Of a stretch of DNA of 64,000 nt, positions 43,982-52,871 are shown in pieces. A program made the position numbers and the translations under genes. This stretch comes from JAJEEA01 sp965116765. Its GTDB lineage: Bacteria; Acidobacteriota; Vicinamibacteria; Vicinamibacterales; UBA8438. Numbering within the stretch: the first letter of the stretch is position 1; the number at the start of each line of letters is the position of its first letter. Under the pieces are notes generated by a model. It was given only the letters and a program-made list of their open reading frames with translations, ran no database searches and was not told the origin of the DNA. The DNA is taken from contig OZ220718.1 in NCBI GenBank assembly GCA_965116765.1, positions 5,146,001-5,210,000 of the forward strand, written 5' to 3'.

Positions 43982-44221
43982 TCAACCCGTGCGGCGAGGA
44001 TCGGCGTGACGCTGCCGCCGCACCCACGCCGCGGGGTCGTCGTCCCACTCGTGGCCGGTGTCGGGCAGACCGCCGAGCGCGGCTTCGATGTCGTCCCAGC
44101 GTCGTTCGTTGTCGAGACCGCGCTGGATCAGCTCGCCGATGAACGCGCTTCGCCGCCTTGGGCCTGCCCGCCGGTCGATCTCCGCCACGAGGTCGTCGTC
44201 CAATGCTATGTGCAAACGCAT
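43982..44221 (-). CDS. ribbon-helix-helix antitoxin
   Basis: 79 residues. RLHIALDDDLVAEIDRRAG is a CopG-type beta strand and helix, RRSAFIGELIQRGLDNERR the second helix, and the tail is acidic (WDDIEAALG, HEWDDDPAAW), the common layout of VapB-like antitoxins. The ATG at 44221 is chosen because it starts at the DNA-binding strand. A TACTAT hexamer at 44242-44237 fits a -10 sixteen bases before it. Confidence 0.9.
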   Translation of the reverse strand: MRLHIALDDDLVAEIDRRAGPRRRSAFIGELIQRGLDNERRWDDIEAALGGLPDTGHEWDDDPAAWVRRQRHADPRRTG

Positions 44222-44350
44222 GGGCCTGAAACTAGCATAGTACGCACACGCCGTCCATTCGACCATCGGCCCCTCGCCGCCGATTCCAACGGCCAGTGAA
44301 GGAACCTGCGATCCGCTCGCCGGCGCGGGAAGGGGCGCCTGATAGAGCCC

Positions 44351-44392
44351 GCGGCGTCGTACGGCGCCGGCTCCTACGGCCCCGACTCCTGG
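44351..44392. repeat. partial dispersed hairpin repeat at the YkgJ stop
   Basis: Contains GTACGGCGCCGGCTCCTACG and GGCCCCGACTCCTGG, closely matching 37233-37267. It encodes the terminal residues QESGP and the TAG of the YkgJ-like gene. The rest of 44222-44350 holds only the antitoxin promoter. Confidence 0.75.
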
Positions 44393-45180
44393 TGGTTTCC
44401 ATTCCCGCTGGGGGGTGGGTCGCCGGTGATGGCGAAAGCGATGGTCGTCATTCCGCGCCGGCCGGTTGCCTGCTCCACCCGATCGGTCACGGGGTCCTCC
44501 ACGTGGCCCACCTCGATGGTCTGGCGCGCCGCTTCGGTCTCTTCGCGCGCCGCTCCCTTGAAGCAGAGCGGACACGGGGGGAGATCGTCGCCGCCCATCC
44601 GCACCGGGGGGCCGTAGGTGCGGCAGGCGACGGGGCGCCACGCGTAGACGGTGCAGGCGCCCGAGTCGGGGTCGAGGGCGGGGCAGGGGTCCGACGCGAA
44701 GGTCTCGTAGAACCGTTCCTCTTCCGCTTCCGTGGCGAAGACGCCCGCCCGGCCGGCGCCGAACGCGTGCGCCTGCCGCGTCACCGCCGCCGCCGCCCGG
44801 CCGCGCACCGCGGCGGCCAGGCCGGGCTCGGTCTCGGCCAGCGCGCGCAGCCCCTCGCGGAGCCGCCAGGCGTCGAGCTGGGTGATGGCGAACGGGCCGA
44901 AGCAGCAGGGCGTGCACCCCGATTGGCACACGAGATGGGCCCCGGCCGCCGTGCGCGCCCGGTCGAGCGCGGCATCGACGAGGGCGAGCAGCCGGCGGTC
45001 TCCCGCCTTCAGCGACGTGGTACGCGGATCGGGCGCTTCTCCGCGCGCGGTCGGCCGCTCGGATCCCCGGTCGAGATCGGCCCGAGCGGCCCCGGTTTCC
45101 GGTTGTGCGTCGCGGGTATCCACCATCGCTCGCGTCTCGTCCGCCGCGCGCGGCTGCCCCTCGCGCACCAACGGGCTCAT
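44374..45180 (-). CDS. YkgJ-family cysteine-cluster protein
   Basis: 268 residues. Core cysteines: CQSGCTPCCFGPF, then CPALDPDSGACTVYAWRPVACRTYGPP and CPLCF, the metal or iron-sulfur cluster site of the YkgJ (CxxCxxCC) family. An Arg/Asp-rich N-terminal extension of about 65 residues is unusual for the family and may not all be translated, but the ATG at 45180 overlaps the dipeptidase stop by four bases (ATGA), which supports it. Family function is unclear. The C-terminus GNHQESGP comes from a dispersed repeat. Confidence 0.8.
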   Translation of the reverse strand: MSPLVREGQPRAADETRAMVDTRDAQPETGAARADLDRGSERPTARGEAPDPRTTSLKAGDRRLLALVDAALDRARTAAGAHLVCQSGCTPCCFGPFAITQLDAWRLREGLRALAETEPGLAAAVRGRAAAAVTRQAHAFGAGRAGVFATEAEEERFYETFASDPCPALDPDSGACTVYAWRPVACRTYGPPVRMGGDDLPPCPLCFKGAAREETEAARQTIEVGHVEDPVTDRVEQATGRRGMTTIAFAITGDPPPSGNGNHQESGP

Positions 45181-46487
45181 CGGCTCTCCGCCGCGACCCG
45201 TTCCACCTCGCGCAGCACCCGCAGCAGGTTCCCGCTCCAGAGCTGGGCGATCTCGGCCTCGGTGTAGCCCCGGCGCACCAGCTCGAGGGTGACGTTGAAG
45301 GTCTCGCCGGCGTGGTTCCAGCCCTCGACGCCGCCGCCCCCGTCGAAGTCGGAGCTGATGCCGACGTGGTCGAGGCCGATCAGCTCGACCGCGTAGTCGA
45401 TGTGGTCGACGAACGTGGCGACGTCGGCGGCCGGCCACTGCCGGTCGATCTCGGCCATGCGGCGGTCGTACTCGGCGCGGGCCGCCTCGCCGAGGCCGGC
45501 CGGGTCCGCGGGGCCGAACCGGGGCAGCCCGACGTCCGCCCGCAGGGCCCGGACGGCGTCGTCGCGGGCAGCGGCGGTGTTGCTGACGAAGGCGCCGAGG
45601 GCGACGGCGTGCATGACCCCGCCGTTGTCGCGCAGGGCCAGGAGCTGCTCGTCGTCGAGGTTGCGCGGGTTGTCGGCGAGGGCCCGGACGCTGGAGTGCG
45701 AGGCGATGACCGGCGCCCGCGACAGCCGCACCGTGTCGAGCATCGCGGCCCGCGACGCGTGCGAGACGTCGAGCATCATGCCCAGCCGGTTCGCCTCGGC
45801 GACGACCTCGGCCCCGAAGGCGCTGAGGCCGCCGTGCTCGGCGGGGGCGTCGCCGAGGTTCGGCCGGGGGTTGGCCGAGTCGGCGATGTCGTTGTGCCCG
45901 TTGTGGACGAGGCCGAAGTAGCGGGCGCCGAGGTCGTGGTAGGTCTGCATGAGCGACAGGTCGCGCCCGATGACCCAGCCGTTCTCGATGCCGATGGCCG
46001 CGATGGACCGGCCGCCGGCGGCGATGCGCTCGAAGTCGTCGGCGGTGTAGGCGAGCTCGATGCGGTCCGGATACATCTCCTCGGCCATGCGGCGGATGGC
46101 CTCGAACTTCGTCATCGCGTCGGCCTTGGCCTGCGCCTCGTTCTCCGGCGTCCGCTCGGTCTGCCCGACGTAGACGACGAAGAAGCCGGCGTCGAGCCCG
46201 CCCTCCTCCATCTTCGGCAGGTCGACCTGGCGCCGCCCGCGCACCCCCGGGTCGACCGCCTCGGTGGCGAAGTCGAGGGGAATGTCGTCGTGGGTGTCGA
46301 TGGTCAGCACCCGCTCGTGGATCGCGCGCGCCCGCTCGACGAGGGCCGCCTCGGTCTCCTGGGCCTGGGCCGCGGCCGCGGGCGGGGCCGCCGCCCCGGC
46401 GCCGAGCAGCATCAGCCCCGCCAGCACCGCCCGCGCCCACCGCACGCCGTCCCCTCCGCGAACCAACCTTGCCGCGAGCGTGGTCAT
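45177..46487 (-). CDS. M19 renal-dipeptidase-type membrane dipeptidase
   Basis: 436 residues with a signal segment (AVLAGLMLLGAGAAAPPAAAA). Zinc-binding signature H66-x-D68 (LTIDTHDDIP), bridging Glu in AAIGIENGW, histidines in MLDVSHASRAAM and VIASHSSVRAL, and a late acidic HVGISSDFDGGGG. This is the complete M19 TIM barrel, which hydrolyses dipeptides including those with D-residues at the C-terminal side. It is translationally coupled to the YkgJ gene downstream. Confidence 0.93.
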   Translation of the reverse strand: MTTLAARLVRGGDGVRWARAVLAGLMLLGAGAAAPPAAAAQAQETEAALVERARAIHERVLTIDTHDDIPLDFATEAVDPGVRGRRQVDLPKMEEGGLDAGFFVVYVGQTERTPENEAQAKADAMTKFEAIRRMAEEMYPDRIELAYTADDFERIAAGGRSIAAIGIENGWVIGRDLSLMQTYHDLGARYFGLVHNGHNDIADSANPRPNLGDAPAEHGGLSAFGAEVVAEANRLGMMLDVSHASRAAMLDTVRLSRAPVIASHSSVRALADNPRNLDDEQLLALRDNGGVMHAVALGAFVSNTAAARDDAVRALRADVGLPRFGPADPAGLGEAARAEYDRRMAEIDRQWPAADVATFVDHIDYAVELIGLDHVGISSDFDGGGGVEGWNHAGETFNVTLELVRRGYTEAEIAQLWSGNLLRVLREVERVAAESR

Positions 46488-46592
46488 GACGCCTCCTCCC
46501 TCTCGGTCCGGCTCCGCCCTTGTGGGGGTTCGCCGCCCCTGTCTATACTCGGATCAGGGCCCCGACGGCAATACCCGCCGTGTCGCTACGCC

Positions 46593-47741
46593 ATGCTCTC
46601 CTGCCAGCGCTCCGCGTTCACCCTGCCCGACGGCGTGCACTACCTGAACTGCGCGTACATGGCCCCGCTCGCCGCCGCCGTCCGCGCCGCCGGCATCCGC
46701 GGCATCGACCGGCGGACGGCCCCGCACCTCATCCGCCCCGAGGACTTCTTCGACGAGAGCGACCACCTGCGCTGCCTGTTCTCGCGGGTGGTCAACGCCC
46801 CCGATCCGAACCGCGTGGCCATCGTCCCCTCGGTGTCCTACGCGCTCGCCGCCGTCGCCCGCAACGTCCCGGCCTCGCGCGGCGACAACGTCGTCGTCCT
46901 CGAGGAGCAGTTTCCCAGCAACGTCTACGTCTGGCGCCGGCTGTGCGCCGAGCGCGGCCTCGAGCTTCGCACCGTCGAGGCGCCGGCGCCCGACGCCCGC
47001 GGCCGGGCCCTCGAGTGGAACATCCGGCTGCTGTCGAGCATCGACCGGCGCACCGCCCTCGTGTCCGTCCCTCACGTCCACTGGGCCGACGGCACCCTGT
47101 TCGACCTCGAGCGGGTCGGCGAGCGCGCCCGCGACTGCGGCGCCCTGCTCGCCGTCGACGGGACGCAGTCGGTGGGGGCGATGCCGTTCGACGTCCAGCG
47201 CGTCCGCCCCGACGCCCTCGTCTGCGCCGGCTACAAGTGGCTGCTCGGCCCCTACTCGACGGGGCTCGCCTACTACGGGCCCGCCTTCGACGAGGGTACG
47301 CCGATCGAGGAGAACTGGATCACCCGACGCGGCAGCGAGGCGTTCGCCGGGCTCGTGCGCTACCGCGACGAGTACCAGCCCGCCGCCCTCCGCTACGACG
47401 TCGGCGAGCGCTCGAACTTCGTGCTCCTGCCCATGCTCGTCGCCGCCCTCGAGCTCGTCCTCGAGTGGACGGTCCCCGCGATAGAGGAGTACTGCCGCGC
47501 CCTGACGGGGCCCCTCGCCCGCACCCTGCGCGAGCGCGGGCATTGGGTGGAGGAGCCGCGGTGGCGCGGCGGCCATCTCTTCGGGGTGCGGGTGCGCGAG
47601 TCCGTCGACCGGGCGCGGCTCGCCGAGCGCCTGCACGAGCGGCAGGTCGCGGTGTCGTTCCGCGGCGACGCCATCCGCGTCGCGCCCCACCTCTACAACG
47701 ACGCCGACGACACCGCCGCCCTCCTCGACGCCGTCGAGTGA
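46593..47741 (+). CDS. class V aminotransferase-fold PLP enzyme
   Basis: 382 residues. PLP lysine K215 in VCAGYKWLLGP, cofactor-binding D189 in LLAVDGTQS, and H163 in VPHVHWADG place it in the NifS/CsdA/isopenicillin-epimerase clan. The NCAYMAPLAAAV start and YSTGLAYYG loop resemble the kynureninase/epimerase branch more than cysteine desulfurases, since no catalytic Cys loop is obvious. Substrate unknown. The ATG at 46593 begins MLSCQRSAFTLP. It is divergent from the dipeptidase; a TATACT at 46541 is a weak -10. Confidence 0.88.
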   Translation: MLSCQRSAFTLPDGVHYLNCAYMAPLAAAVRAAGIRGIDRRTAPHLIRPEDFFDESDHLRCLFSRVVNAPDPNRVAIVPSVSYALAAVARNVPASRGDNVVVLEEQFPSNVYVWRRLCAERGLELRTVEAPAPDARGRALEWNIRLLSSIDRRTALVSVPHVHWADGTLFDLERVGERARDCGALLAVDGTQSVGAMPFDVQRVRPDALVCAGYKWLLGPYSTGLAYYGPAFDEGTPIEENWITRRGSEAFAGLVRYRDEYQPAALRYDVGERSNFVLLPMLVAALELVLEWTVPAIEEYCRALTGPLARTLRERGHWVEEPRWRGGHLFGVRVRESVDRARLAERLHERQVAVSFRGDAIRVAPHLYNDADDTAALLDAVE

Positions 47742-47810
47742 CGCGGACGCCTCGAGTCGCCCTGCTCGCGAGCGCGGCTCGTGAACATCGATCGTGACCG
47801 CTTCCTCCAC

Positions 47811-48233
47811 TCACATCCCGCGCAGGAGGCGCTTCAATGCAGCAGGTGTCAGGATGGGCACCGGGAACACCGAGGCGAGAACGAGGAGGTCGCCGTCGCC
47901 GGTCACCAGCGCATCCGCCCGACCCGACAGGGCGAGATCGAGGAACGGGCGATCGAAGGGGTCGCGGCACTCGGGGATCGCAACCTCCGTCCTCGCGGTG
48001 ATCGTCTCGCACCAGGGCAGGTAGTCTGCGAGCACATCCTCGCGCTCTTCTTCGGTCAAGCGGAACTTCGGGTAGCAGAGCACCCGGAGCAACTCCCTCG
48101 TGGTCTCGCCGCCGGCCAGCGGCACGATGGCGCCGGATCGCCAAGCTGTCCGCAGCCAGGAGAGCGAGCTTCGGGGGAAGAGCAGGGCCGACACCAGCAC
48201 GTTGGTATCGAGCACCACGCGCGGCGGAGTCAT
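47811..48233 (-). CDS. PIN-family toxin (COG1569 type)
   Basis: 140 residues. RVVLDTNVLVSALLFP, LCYPKFRLTEEER and PFLDLALSGRADALVTGDGDLL are the signature of the 'putative toxin, PIN family' clade. The acidic residues D8, E (TTRELLRVL), D and D are all present. The ATG overlaps the antitoxin stop by four bases (ATGA). It would degrade RNA when released from its partner. Convergent with the aminotransferase. Confidence 0.92.
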   Translation of the reverse strand: MTPPRVVLDTNVLVSALLFPRSSLSWLRTAWRSGAIVPLAGGETTRELLRVLCYPKFRLTEEEREDVLADYLPWCETITARTEVAIPECRDPFDRPFLDLALSGRADALVTGDGDLLVLASVFPVPILTPAALKRLLRGM

Positions 48234-48454
48234 TCACCCCGGCGAGCCCAGGTCACCGCCGCCGCCACGTCGGCTTCCGACAGGCCCAGCTCGACCATCT
48301 TCTTTCGCACGGCGTCGGCCCGACCGATGCGCACGGGCGTGAGCACGATCCGGCCGTCTTCCTGCGTGACGTCAAAATAACGGGTGTCCGGAAAGTCGGA
48401 GATCACCGTCTTGGGCAGGGTCAACTGGTTCTTGGATGTCAGCTTTGCAAGCAT
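48230..48454 (-). CDS. AbrB/MazE-like swapped-hairpin antitoxin
   Basis: 74 residues. LAKLTSKNQLTLPKTVI is the SpoVT/AbrB DNA-binding strand-turn; the C-terminal half (RADAVRKKMVELGLSEADVAAAVTWAR) is helical and should cap the PIN toxin. The ATG at 48454 is the only start that keeps the N-terminal strand. It is coupled to the toxin by a four-base overlap. Complete. Confidence 0.88.
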   Translation of the reverse strand: MLAKLTSKNQLTLPKTVISDFPDTRYFDVTQEDGRIVLTPVRIGRADAVRKKMVELGLSEADVAAAVTWARRGE

Positions 48455-48573
48455 CAAGGATTCCAGGAGGAAAGGAAACAAGGCACCATTATACGGGCTC
48501 GTTCCTCGCGGCATGAGGCGGCGCGTTCCCCCCGGTCGGATGGCATCGGCCCGGCGCGGCTCGCCGCGGGTCC

Positions 48574-51153
48574 CTACGGGACGACGTCGGCGTCGCTGGC
48601 TCCCTCGTCGATCGGCGGGCGGAACTCGATGGGGATGCGCCGCGCGAAGTCGCGCAAGTGCCGGTCGGCCTCGGCGTCCTGCCCGAGCCGGTTGGCGACC
48701 GCGCCCAGGTAGTAGCTCAGGCCGGCCGTCACGAAATCCCGTTGCGCGGCGGTCAACAGGGCCAGGTGCGGGTCGCGCGCCGGCGGCGCCGACGCCGCCA
48801 GGCGCTGGAGGAAGGCCGCGAGCTCGGTGGAGTCGAACCATCCCGTCGTCCCCGCGCGCTCCTCGCGATGGGTGACCGGCGCCAGGTACTCGACGAGCGG
48901 CCGGTCGTCGGTGTTGACGGGCCCGGGCGGAATCAGCCCCTCGGCCGCGGACAGGTTCCCGGCGTAGAACGGAAGCGTGACCGCGAGGGCGGTGGCGTCG
49001 GGCAGCGGCGCCCCGCCGCTCAGGTGCCGCCCGTTGCGCTCTATCACGACGGGGTCGAGGCGGGTCGGCTCCACCGCGCCCACGAGCGCCACGAACGGGC
49101 TCGCCGGGCTGAAGGTGCCGCGCCACAGCGTCACCTGCTCGAAGACGGCCAGCATCGTGCGCGCCACGAGGTCGAACTCGCGGCGGGACACCTGGAAGAG
49201 CGGCAGCCACTGCACGAAGAGCCCCCCGGCCGTGAGCCGTTCGCGGGCCGCCTCGAAGTGCTCGCGGCTGTAGAGGCTGCCGACCCCGGCCCGCCAGGGG
49301 ACGAACAGGTCGGCGATGATCGCGTCGTAGCGCTCTGCCGTGCCCAGCAGGTGATTGCGGGCGTCGCAGGCGCGGACCGACGCCCGGGGGTCGGTGAAGA
49401 GCCCGCCGCTCGTCGCGATGAAGTATGTCGCGGCGGCCGCGATCACGTCGGGCGCGATCTCGCAGACCAGCAGCCGCTCGACCGGGTGCCTCAGCGCGGC
49501 CCCCGCGGTGATGCCGGTTCCGAGGCCGAGGAGAAAGACCCGGCGCGGGTCCGGGTGGGTCATCAGGGGCAGCAGGGCCTGGTTCTGCTCCGGCTCGATG
49601 GCGCCCGTCCCGCCCAGCGTGTAGAAGTTGTTCATCTCGATGCGCCGGTACCCGGCGCGCTCGATGACGGCGACGACGCCGTCGGGGCCCTCCCAGGTGG
49701 CGAGCAGCGTCTCGCCGCGCTCCACGTCCACGTCGACGACGGTCAGCCGCGAGGCGTCGAGGGCGGTGCCGACCAGGGCGAGGGCGCCGAGGGTGGCCGC
49801 GGCGGGCGCGAGCCGGGCGCGAGGCGTCGTCCAGCCGCGCCAGGCCGACGCCAGGGCGAGGACGAGGTAGCCGGCGGCGATGAGCCGCACGCTGTTCCAG
49901 AGCCCGATCGACCCGAGCAGCACGAACCCGGCCGCGAGGGCGCCGACGACGCCGCCCGCCGTGTTGAGCGCGCCGAGGCGTCCGATGACGGCGCCCGGCG
50001 CGGCCGGCGACCCTTCCGCGGCGCGCAGCAGGTAGGGGAAGACGGCGCCGAGCAGGGCCGTGGGCACGAACAGCAGCAGCATCGTGTTGGCGAAGATCGA
50101 GGCGACGTAGGGGAGCCAGCCGTCGCCGGTGGCGAGGGTGCTGAGCCCGGCCGTCAGGTGGTGGAAGGCGAAGGGCGTGGCCGCGACGGCGAGCCCCGAC
50201 AGCGTGAGGAGCATCCACAGCACCCGCTCGGGCGCCGCCCGTACGCGGCAGAGGCGGTTCGCGATGGCCGAGCCGGCCGCCAGCGCGGCGAGGAACACCA
50301 CGAGGACGGTGGAGAAGGTGTAGACCGAGTTCTGCAGGACCTGGGCGAACATCCGCGTCCAGAGCACCTCGAGCCCGAGCGCGAACACGCCGGAGAGGCC
50401 GGCAACGGCGGCGAGGAGCCACCAGGAGCCGGGCCCGTCGACCTGCGACAGGCGCCGCTGACGGTCGGCCCGGACGTCCCGAGCCAGCGCGGCTCCGTGC
50501 GCGTCGACCCTCGACAGCCGCCACGCGATACCGGCGACGGCCACGTTGACGGCCATGGCCAGCAGATACGCCCGGTCGAAGCCGAGCGCGAGCGGCAGCA
50601 CGAACCCCGCGAGGAACGCACCGGCGGCCGCGCCGATGGTGTTGACCGCGTACAGCAGCGCTCCATGGCGGCCGAGCTCGTCCGGCCGTCGCACCAGGTG
50701 CTGGCCCAGGACCGGCAGCGTGCCGCCCATGAGGGCGGCCGGCGGGAGGAGCACCACCGTCGCCAGGGCGACCCGGAACGCGTTGAAGGCGGCGGGCCGG
50801 TCGACGAGCGCGTCGTAGAGCGGGCCGTAGAGCTGGAGGTAGACCTCGAGCAGCACGAAGTAGAGCGCCGCCGACGCCGCGATGCCCAGCTCGATCCAGG
50901 CATAGGCCCGCAGGGGCGAGCGGAGCCGCGGCGACCAGCGGCCGAACACCGCGCTGCCGACGGCGAGGCCGAGGAAGAAGACGGCGAGGGTCGTGGAGGC
51001 CGCGTACGCGGTGCTCCCGAACAGCAGGCTCAGCTCCTTGAGCCAGAGCACCTCGTAGACGAGGCTGACCGCGCCGGACAGGAAGACGAGGCCGGCCAGC
51101 CGGGCGCGGTGCCGGGAACCGTTCGATCGCGGGAGTCGGGCCGCCGCGTGCAT
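48574..51153 (-). CDS. fused membrane transporter-like / spermidine-synthase-like protein
   Basis: 859 residues. The first part, up to about residue 450, is a multi-pass membrane region with two repeated blocks of helices (GAVSLVYEVLWLKELSLLFG and GVFALGLEVLWTRMFAQ start each). The C-terminal part is a polyamine-synthase-type methyltransferase fold: RRVFLLGLGTGITAGAALRH, VCEIAPDVIAAAATYF, DARNHLLGTAERYDAIIAD and SLYSREHFEAARERL. The true aminopropyl-acceptor residues are not obvious, so polyamine synthesis is uncertain. It starts at ATG 51153. It is the last gene of the cassette-B strand run, 107 bp after DUF1552. Confidence 0.88.
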   Translation of the reverse strand: MHAAARLPRSNGSRHRARLAGLVFLSGAVSLVYEVLWLKELSLLFGSTAYAASTTLAVFFLGLAVGSAVFGRWSPRLRSPLRAYAWIELGIAASAALYFVLLEVYLQLYGPLYDALVDRPAAFNAFRVALATVVLLPPAALMGGTLPVLGQHLVRRPDELGRHGALLYAVNTIGAAAGAFLAGFVLPLALGFDRAYLLAMAVNVAVAGIAWRLSRVDAHGAALARDVRADRQRRLSQVDGPGSWWLLAAVAGLSGVFALGLEVLWTRMFAQVLQNSVYTFSTVLVVFLAALAAGSAIANRLCRVRAAPERVLWMLLTLSGLAVAATPFAFHHLTAGLSTLATGDGWLPYVASIFANTMLLLFVPTALLGAVFPYLLRAAEGSPAAPGAVIGRLGALNTAGGVVGALAAGFVLLGSIGLWNSVRLIAAGYLVLALASAWRGWTTPRARLAPAAATLGALALVGTALDASRLTVVDVDVERGETLLATWEGPDGVVAVIERAGYRRIEMNNFYTLGGTGAIEPEQNQALLPLMTHPDPRRVFLLGLGTGITAGAALRHPVERLLVCEIAPDVIAAAATYFIATSGGLFTDPRASVRACDARNHLLGTAERYDAIIADLFVPWRAGVGSLYSREHFEAARERLTAGGLFVQWLPLFQVSRREFDLVARTMLAVFEQVTLWRGTFSPASPFVALVGAVEPTRLDPVVIERNGRHLSGGAPLPDATALAVTLPFYAGNLSAAEGLIPPGPVNTDDRPLVEYLAPVTHREERAGTTGWFDSTELAAFLQRLAASAPPARDPHLALLTAAQRDFVTAGLSYYLGAVANRLGQDAEADRHLRDFARRIPIEFRPPIDEGASDADVVP

Positions 51154-51260
51154 GACCGTCCGATGGTACACGTCCGGCCGGCGGCCCCACACGTGGCGGA
51201 CTGGTGCTTGTCGAGCCGGGGCGCTTGGCAGGGGCCCCGGTGCGGTGGGCGAGTCCCGCG

Positions 51261-52616
51261 TCACACGTCGGTCAGGTACCCCAGCGCGCCGGTGCTGTCG
51301 CCGAAGGTCTCCACCGGCAGCCCCAGCTTGTCGAGGACCGCGACGTGCAGGTTGGCGACGGGGGTGTCGGACGGATAGCGCAGGTGGCGCCCGCCGCGGA
51401 CCCGCCCCGCCGCGCCGCCCGCGAGCAGGGTCGGCAGGTCGAGGTGGAAGTGGAGGTTGCCGTCGCTGATGCCCGAGCCGTAGATGAACAGCGAGTGGTC
51501 GAGCAGCGAGCCGTCGCCGTCGGGGGTCGCCTGCATCTTCTCCAGGAAGTACCCGAGCTGCCGGATGTGGTGGGTGTTGATGCGGGCGAGCATCGCGAGG
51601 TTCTCGGGGTCGTTCTGGTGGTGCGAGTACCCGTGGTGGCCGCCGGGGACGCCGATCTCGGGGAACGACCGGCCGCTGACCTCCTTGCCGAACATGAACG
51701 TGCTGACGCGCGTCAGGTCGGTCTGGTAGGCGAGCAGCAGCAGGTCGAACATCAGCCGGCAGTGCTCCTCGAAGGTGTCGGGAATGCCCACCGGCTGCTC
51801 GACGACGGGGATCTCGCGGTCGCTCTGCTCCTCCGCCATCTGGATGCGCCGCTCGACGTCGCGCACCGCGTCGAGGTACTGCGCGAGCTTGAGGCGGTCG
51901 CCGGCCCCGAGGGCGCGGCGGAGGGCGTCGGCCTCGCCGGTGACGAAGTCGAGGATGCTGCGGTCCTGCCGCAGGCGGGCGAGCCGCGCCTGGACGTCGG
52001 TGCTGTCGGTGGCCCCGAACAGGCGCTCGAACACCGCCCGCGGGTTGTTCTCCATCGGCAGCGGGGTGGTCGGGGTGCGCCACGCGATGGTGTTGACGTA
52101 GGCGCAGCTGTAGCCCTGGTCGCAGGCCCCGAGCACCTCGACCGAGTCGATGGCGAGCTCGAGCGACGTGAGCTGGGTCTCCTGCCCGAACGCGCGGGCC
52201 GCGATCTGGTCCATCGAGGTGCCGGCCTGGATGTCGGGCCCCTCGGTCTTCTTGACGTGCACCCCGGTCAGCCACGTCGACGCGGCGCGGGCGTGGTCGC
52301 CGACCCCCTCGCCCTCGCGCGGGATGGCGACCTTGTCGGCGAGGCCGCTCAGCACGTTCACGTGCTCGCGCACCGGCGCCAGCGGCTCGAGGACGGGGGT
52401 CAGCTCGAGCGGGCCGGCCGCGCCCGGCGGGGTCCAGGCGCGCATCTCGACGCCGTTGGGGACGTAGACGGCCCCGAAGCGGCGGACCGGGGCGGCCGCG
52501 GTGTTGCGGGTCGCGGCGAGGGCCGGCACCATGCCGTCGAGGAGCGGCAGCGACAGAGAGGCGCCGAGGCCGCGGAGCACGGTGCGGCGAGGCAGCGTCT
52601 TCTTCGTGATCATCAT
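51261..52616 (-). CDS. Tat-exported DUF1552 protein (cassette B)
   Basis: 451 residues. Twin-arginine start LPRRTVLRGLGASLSLPLL, then the same conserved blocks as the 42001 gene: YVPNGVEM, GDHARAASTWLTGVHV, QGYSCAYVNTIAWRTP, DRSILD, VSTFMFGKEVSGRSF and DHSLFIYGSGISDGNLHFH, ending GALGYLTDV. By eye about half the residues match its paralogue. The start is the first of two adjacent ATGs (52616). It follows cassette B's DUF1592 by 255 bp, an interval with a direct repeat. Confidence 0.92.
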   Translation of the reverse strand: MMITKKTLPRRTVLRGLGASLSLPLLDGMVPALAATRNTAAAPVRRFGAVYVPNGVEMRAWTPPGAAGPLELTPVLEPLAPVREHVNVLSGLADKVAIPREGEGVGDHARAASTWLTGVHVKKTEGPDIQAGTSMDQIAARAFGQETQLTSLELAIDSVEVLGACDQGYSCAYVNTIAWRTPTTPLPMENNPRAVFERLFGATDSTDVQARLARLRQDRSILDFVTGEADALRRALGAGDRLKLAQYLDAVRDVERRIQMAEEQSDREIPVVEQPVGIPDTFEEHCRLMFDLLLLAYQTDLTRVSTFMFGKEVSGRSFPEIGVPGGHHGYSHHQNDPENLAMLARINTHHIRQLGYFLEKMQATPDGDGSLLDHSLFIYGSGISDGNLHFHLDLPTLLAGGAAGRVRGGRHLRYPSDTPVANLHVAVLDKLGLPVETFGDSTGALGYLTDV

Positions 52617-52752
52617 GGGTCCAGGCTCCCTGTCCCGGTGTAGCCACTGCGGCTCCGCCACTTGCGGCGCTGCCGCGCAACCGATCCTACCGCAGTCCGC
52701 GCCGTCTCGACGCGGCCGCCTCGCCCGGCCATCGCCGCCCGCCGCTCCGATT

Positions 52753-52847
52753 CGCCGGTGCGTCGCCGCCTCCGTTCCGAGGCCGCCTCGCCGGCCGCTC
52801 CGATCGCCGGCCGCTCCGCCGGTGCGTCGCCGCCTCCGTTCCGAGGC
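52753..52847. repeat. 31-bp direct repeat between the cassette B genes
   Basis: CGCCGGTGCGTCGCCGCCTC plus CGTTCCGAGGC occurs at 52753-52783 and again at 52817-52847, 64 bp apart. Each copy is followed by GGCCGC or GGCACC. No open frame or promoter stands out in the rest of this interval. Confidence 0.8.
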
Positions 52848-52871
52848 GGCACCGTTCTCGGGGGACCGATG

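Noticed and set aside
48574..51153. A true spermidine synthase
   Set aside because: The C-terminal fold matches, but the polyamine-binding residues cannot be recognised and the membrane fusion is typical of uncharacterised proteins, so the call was kept general.
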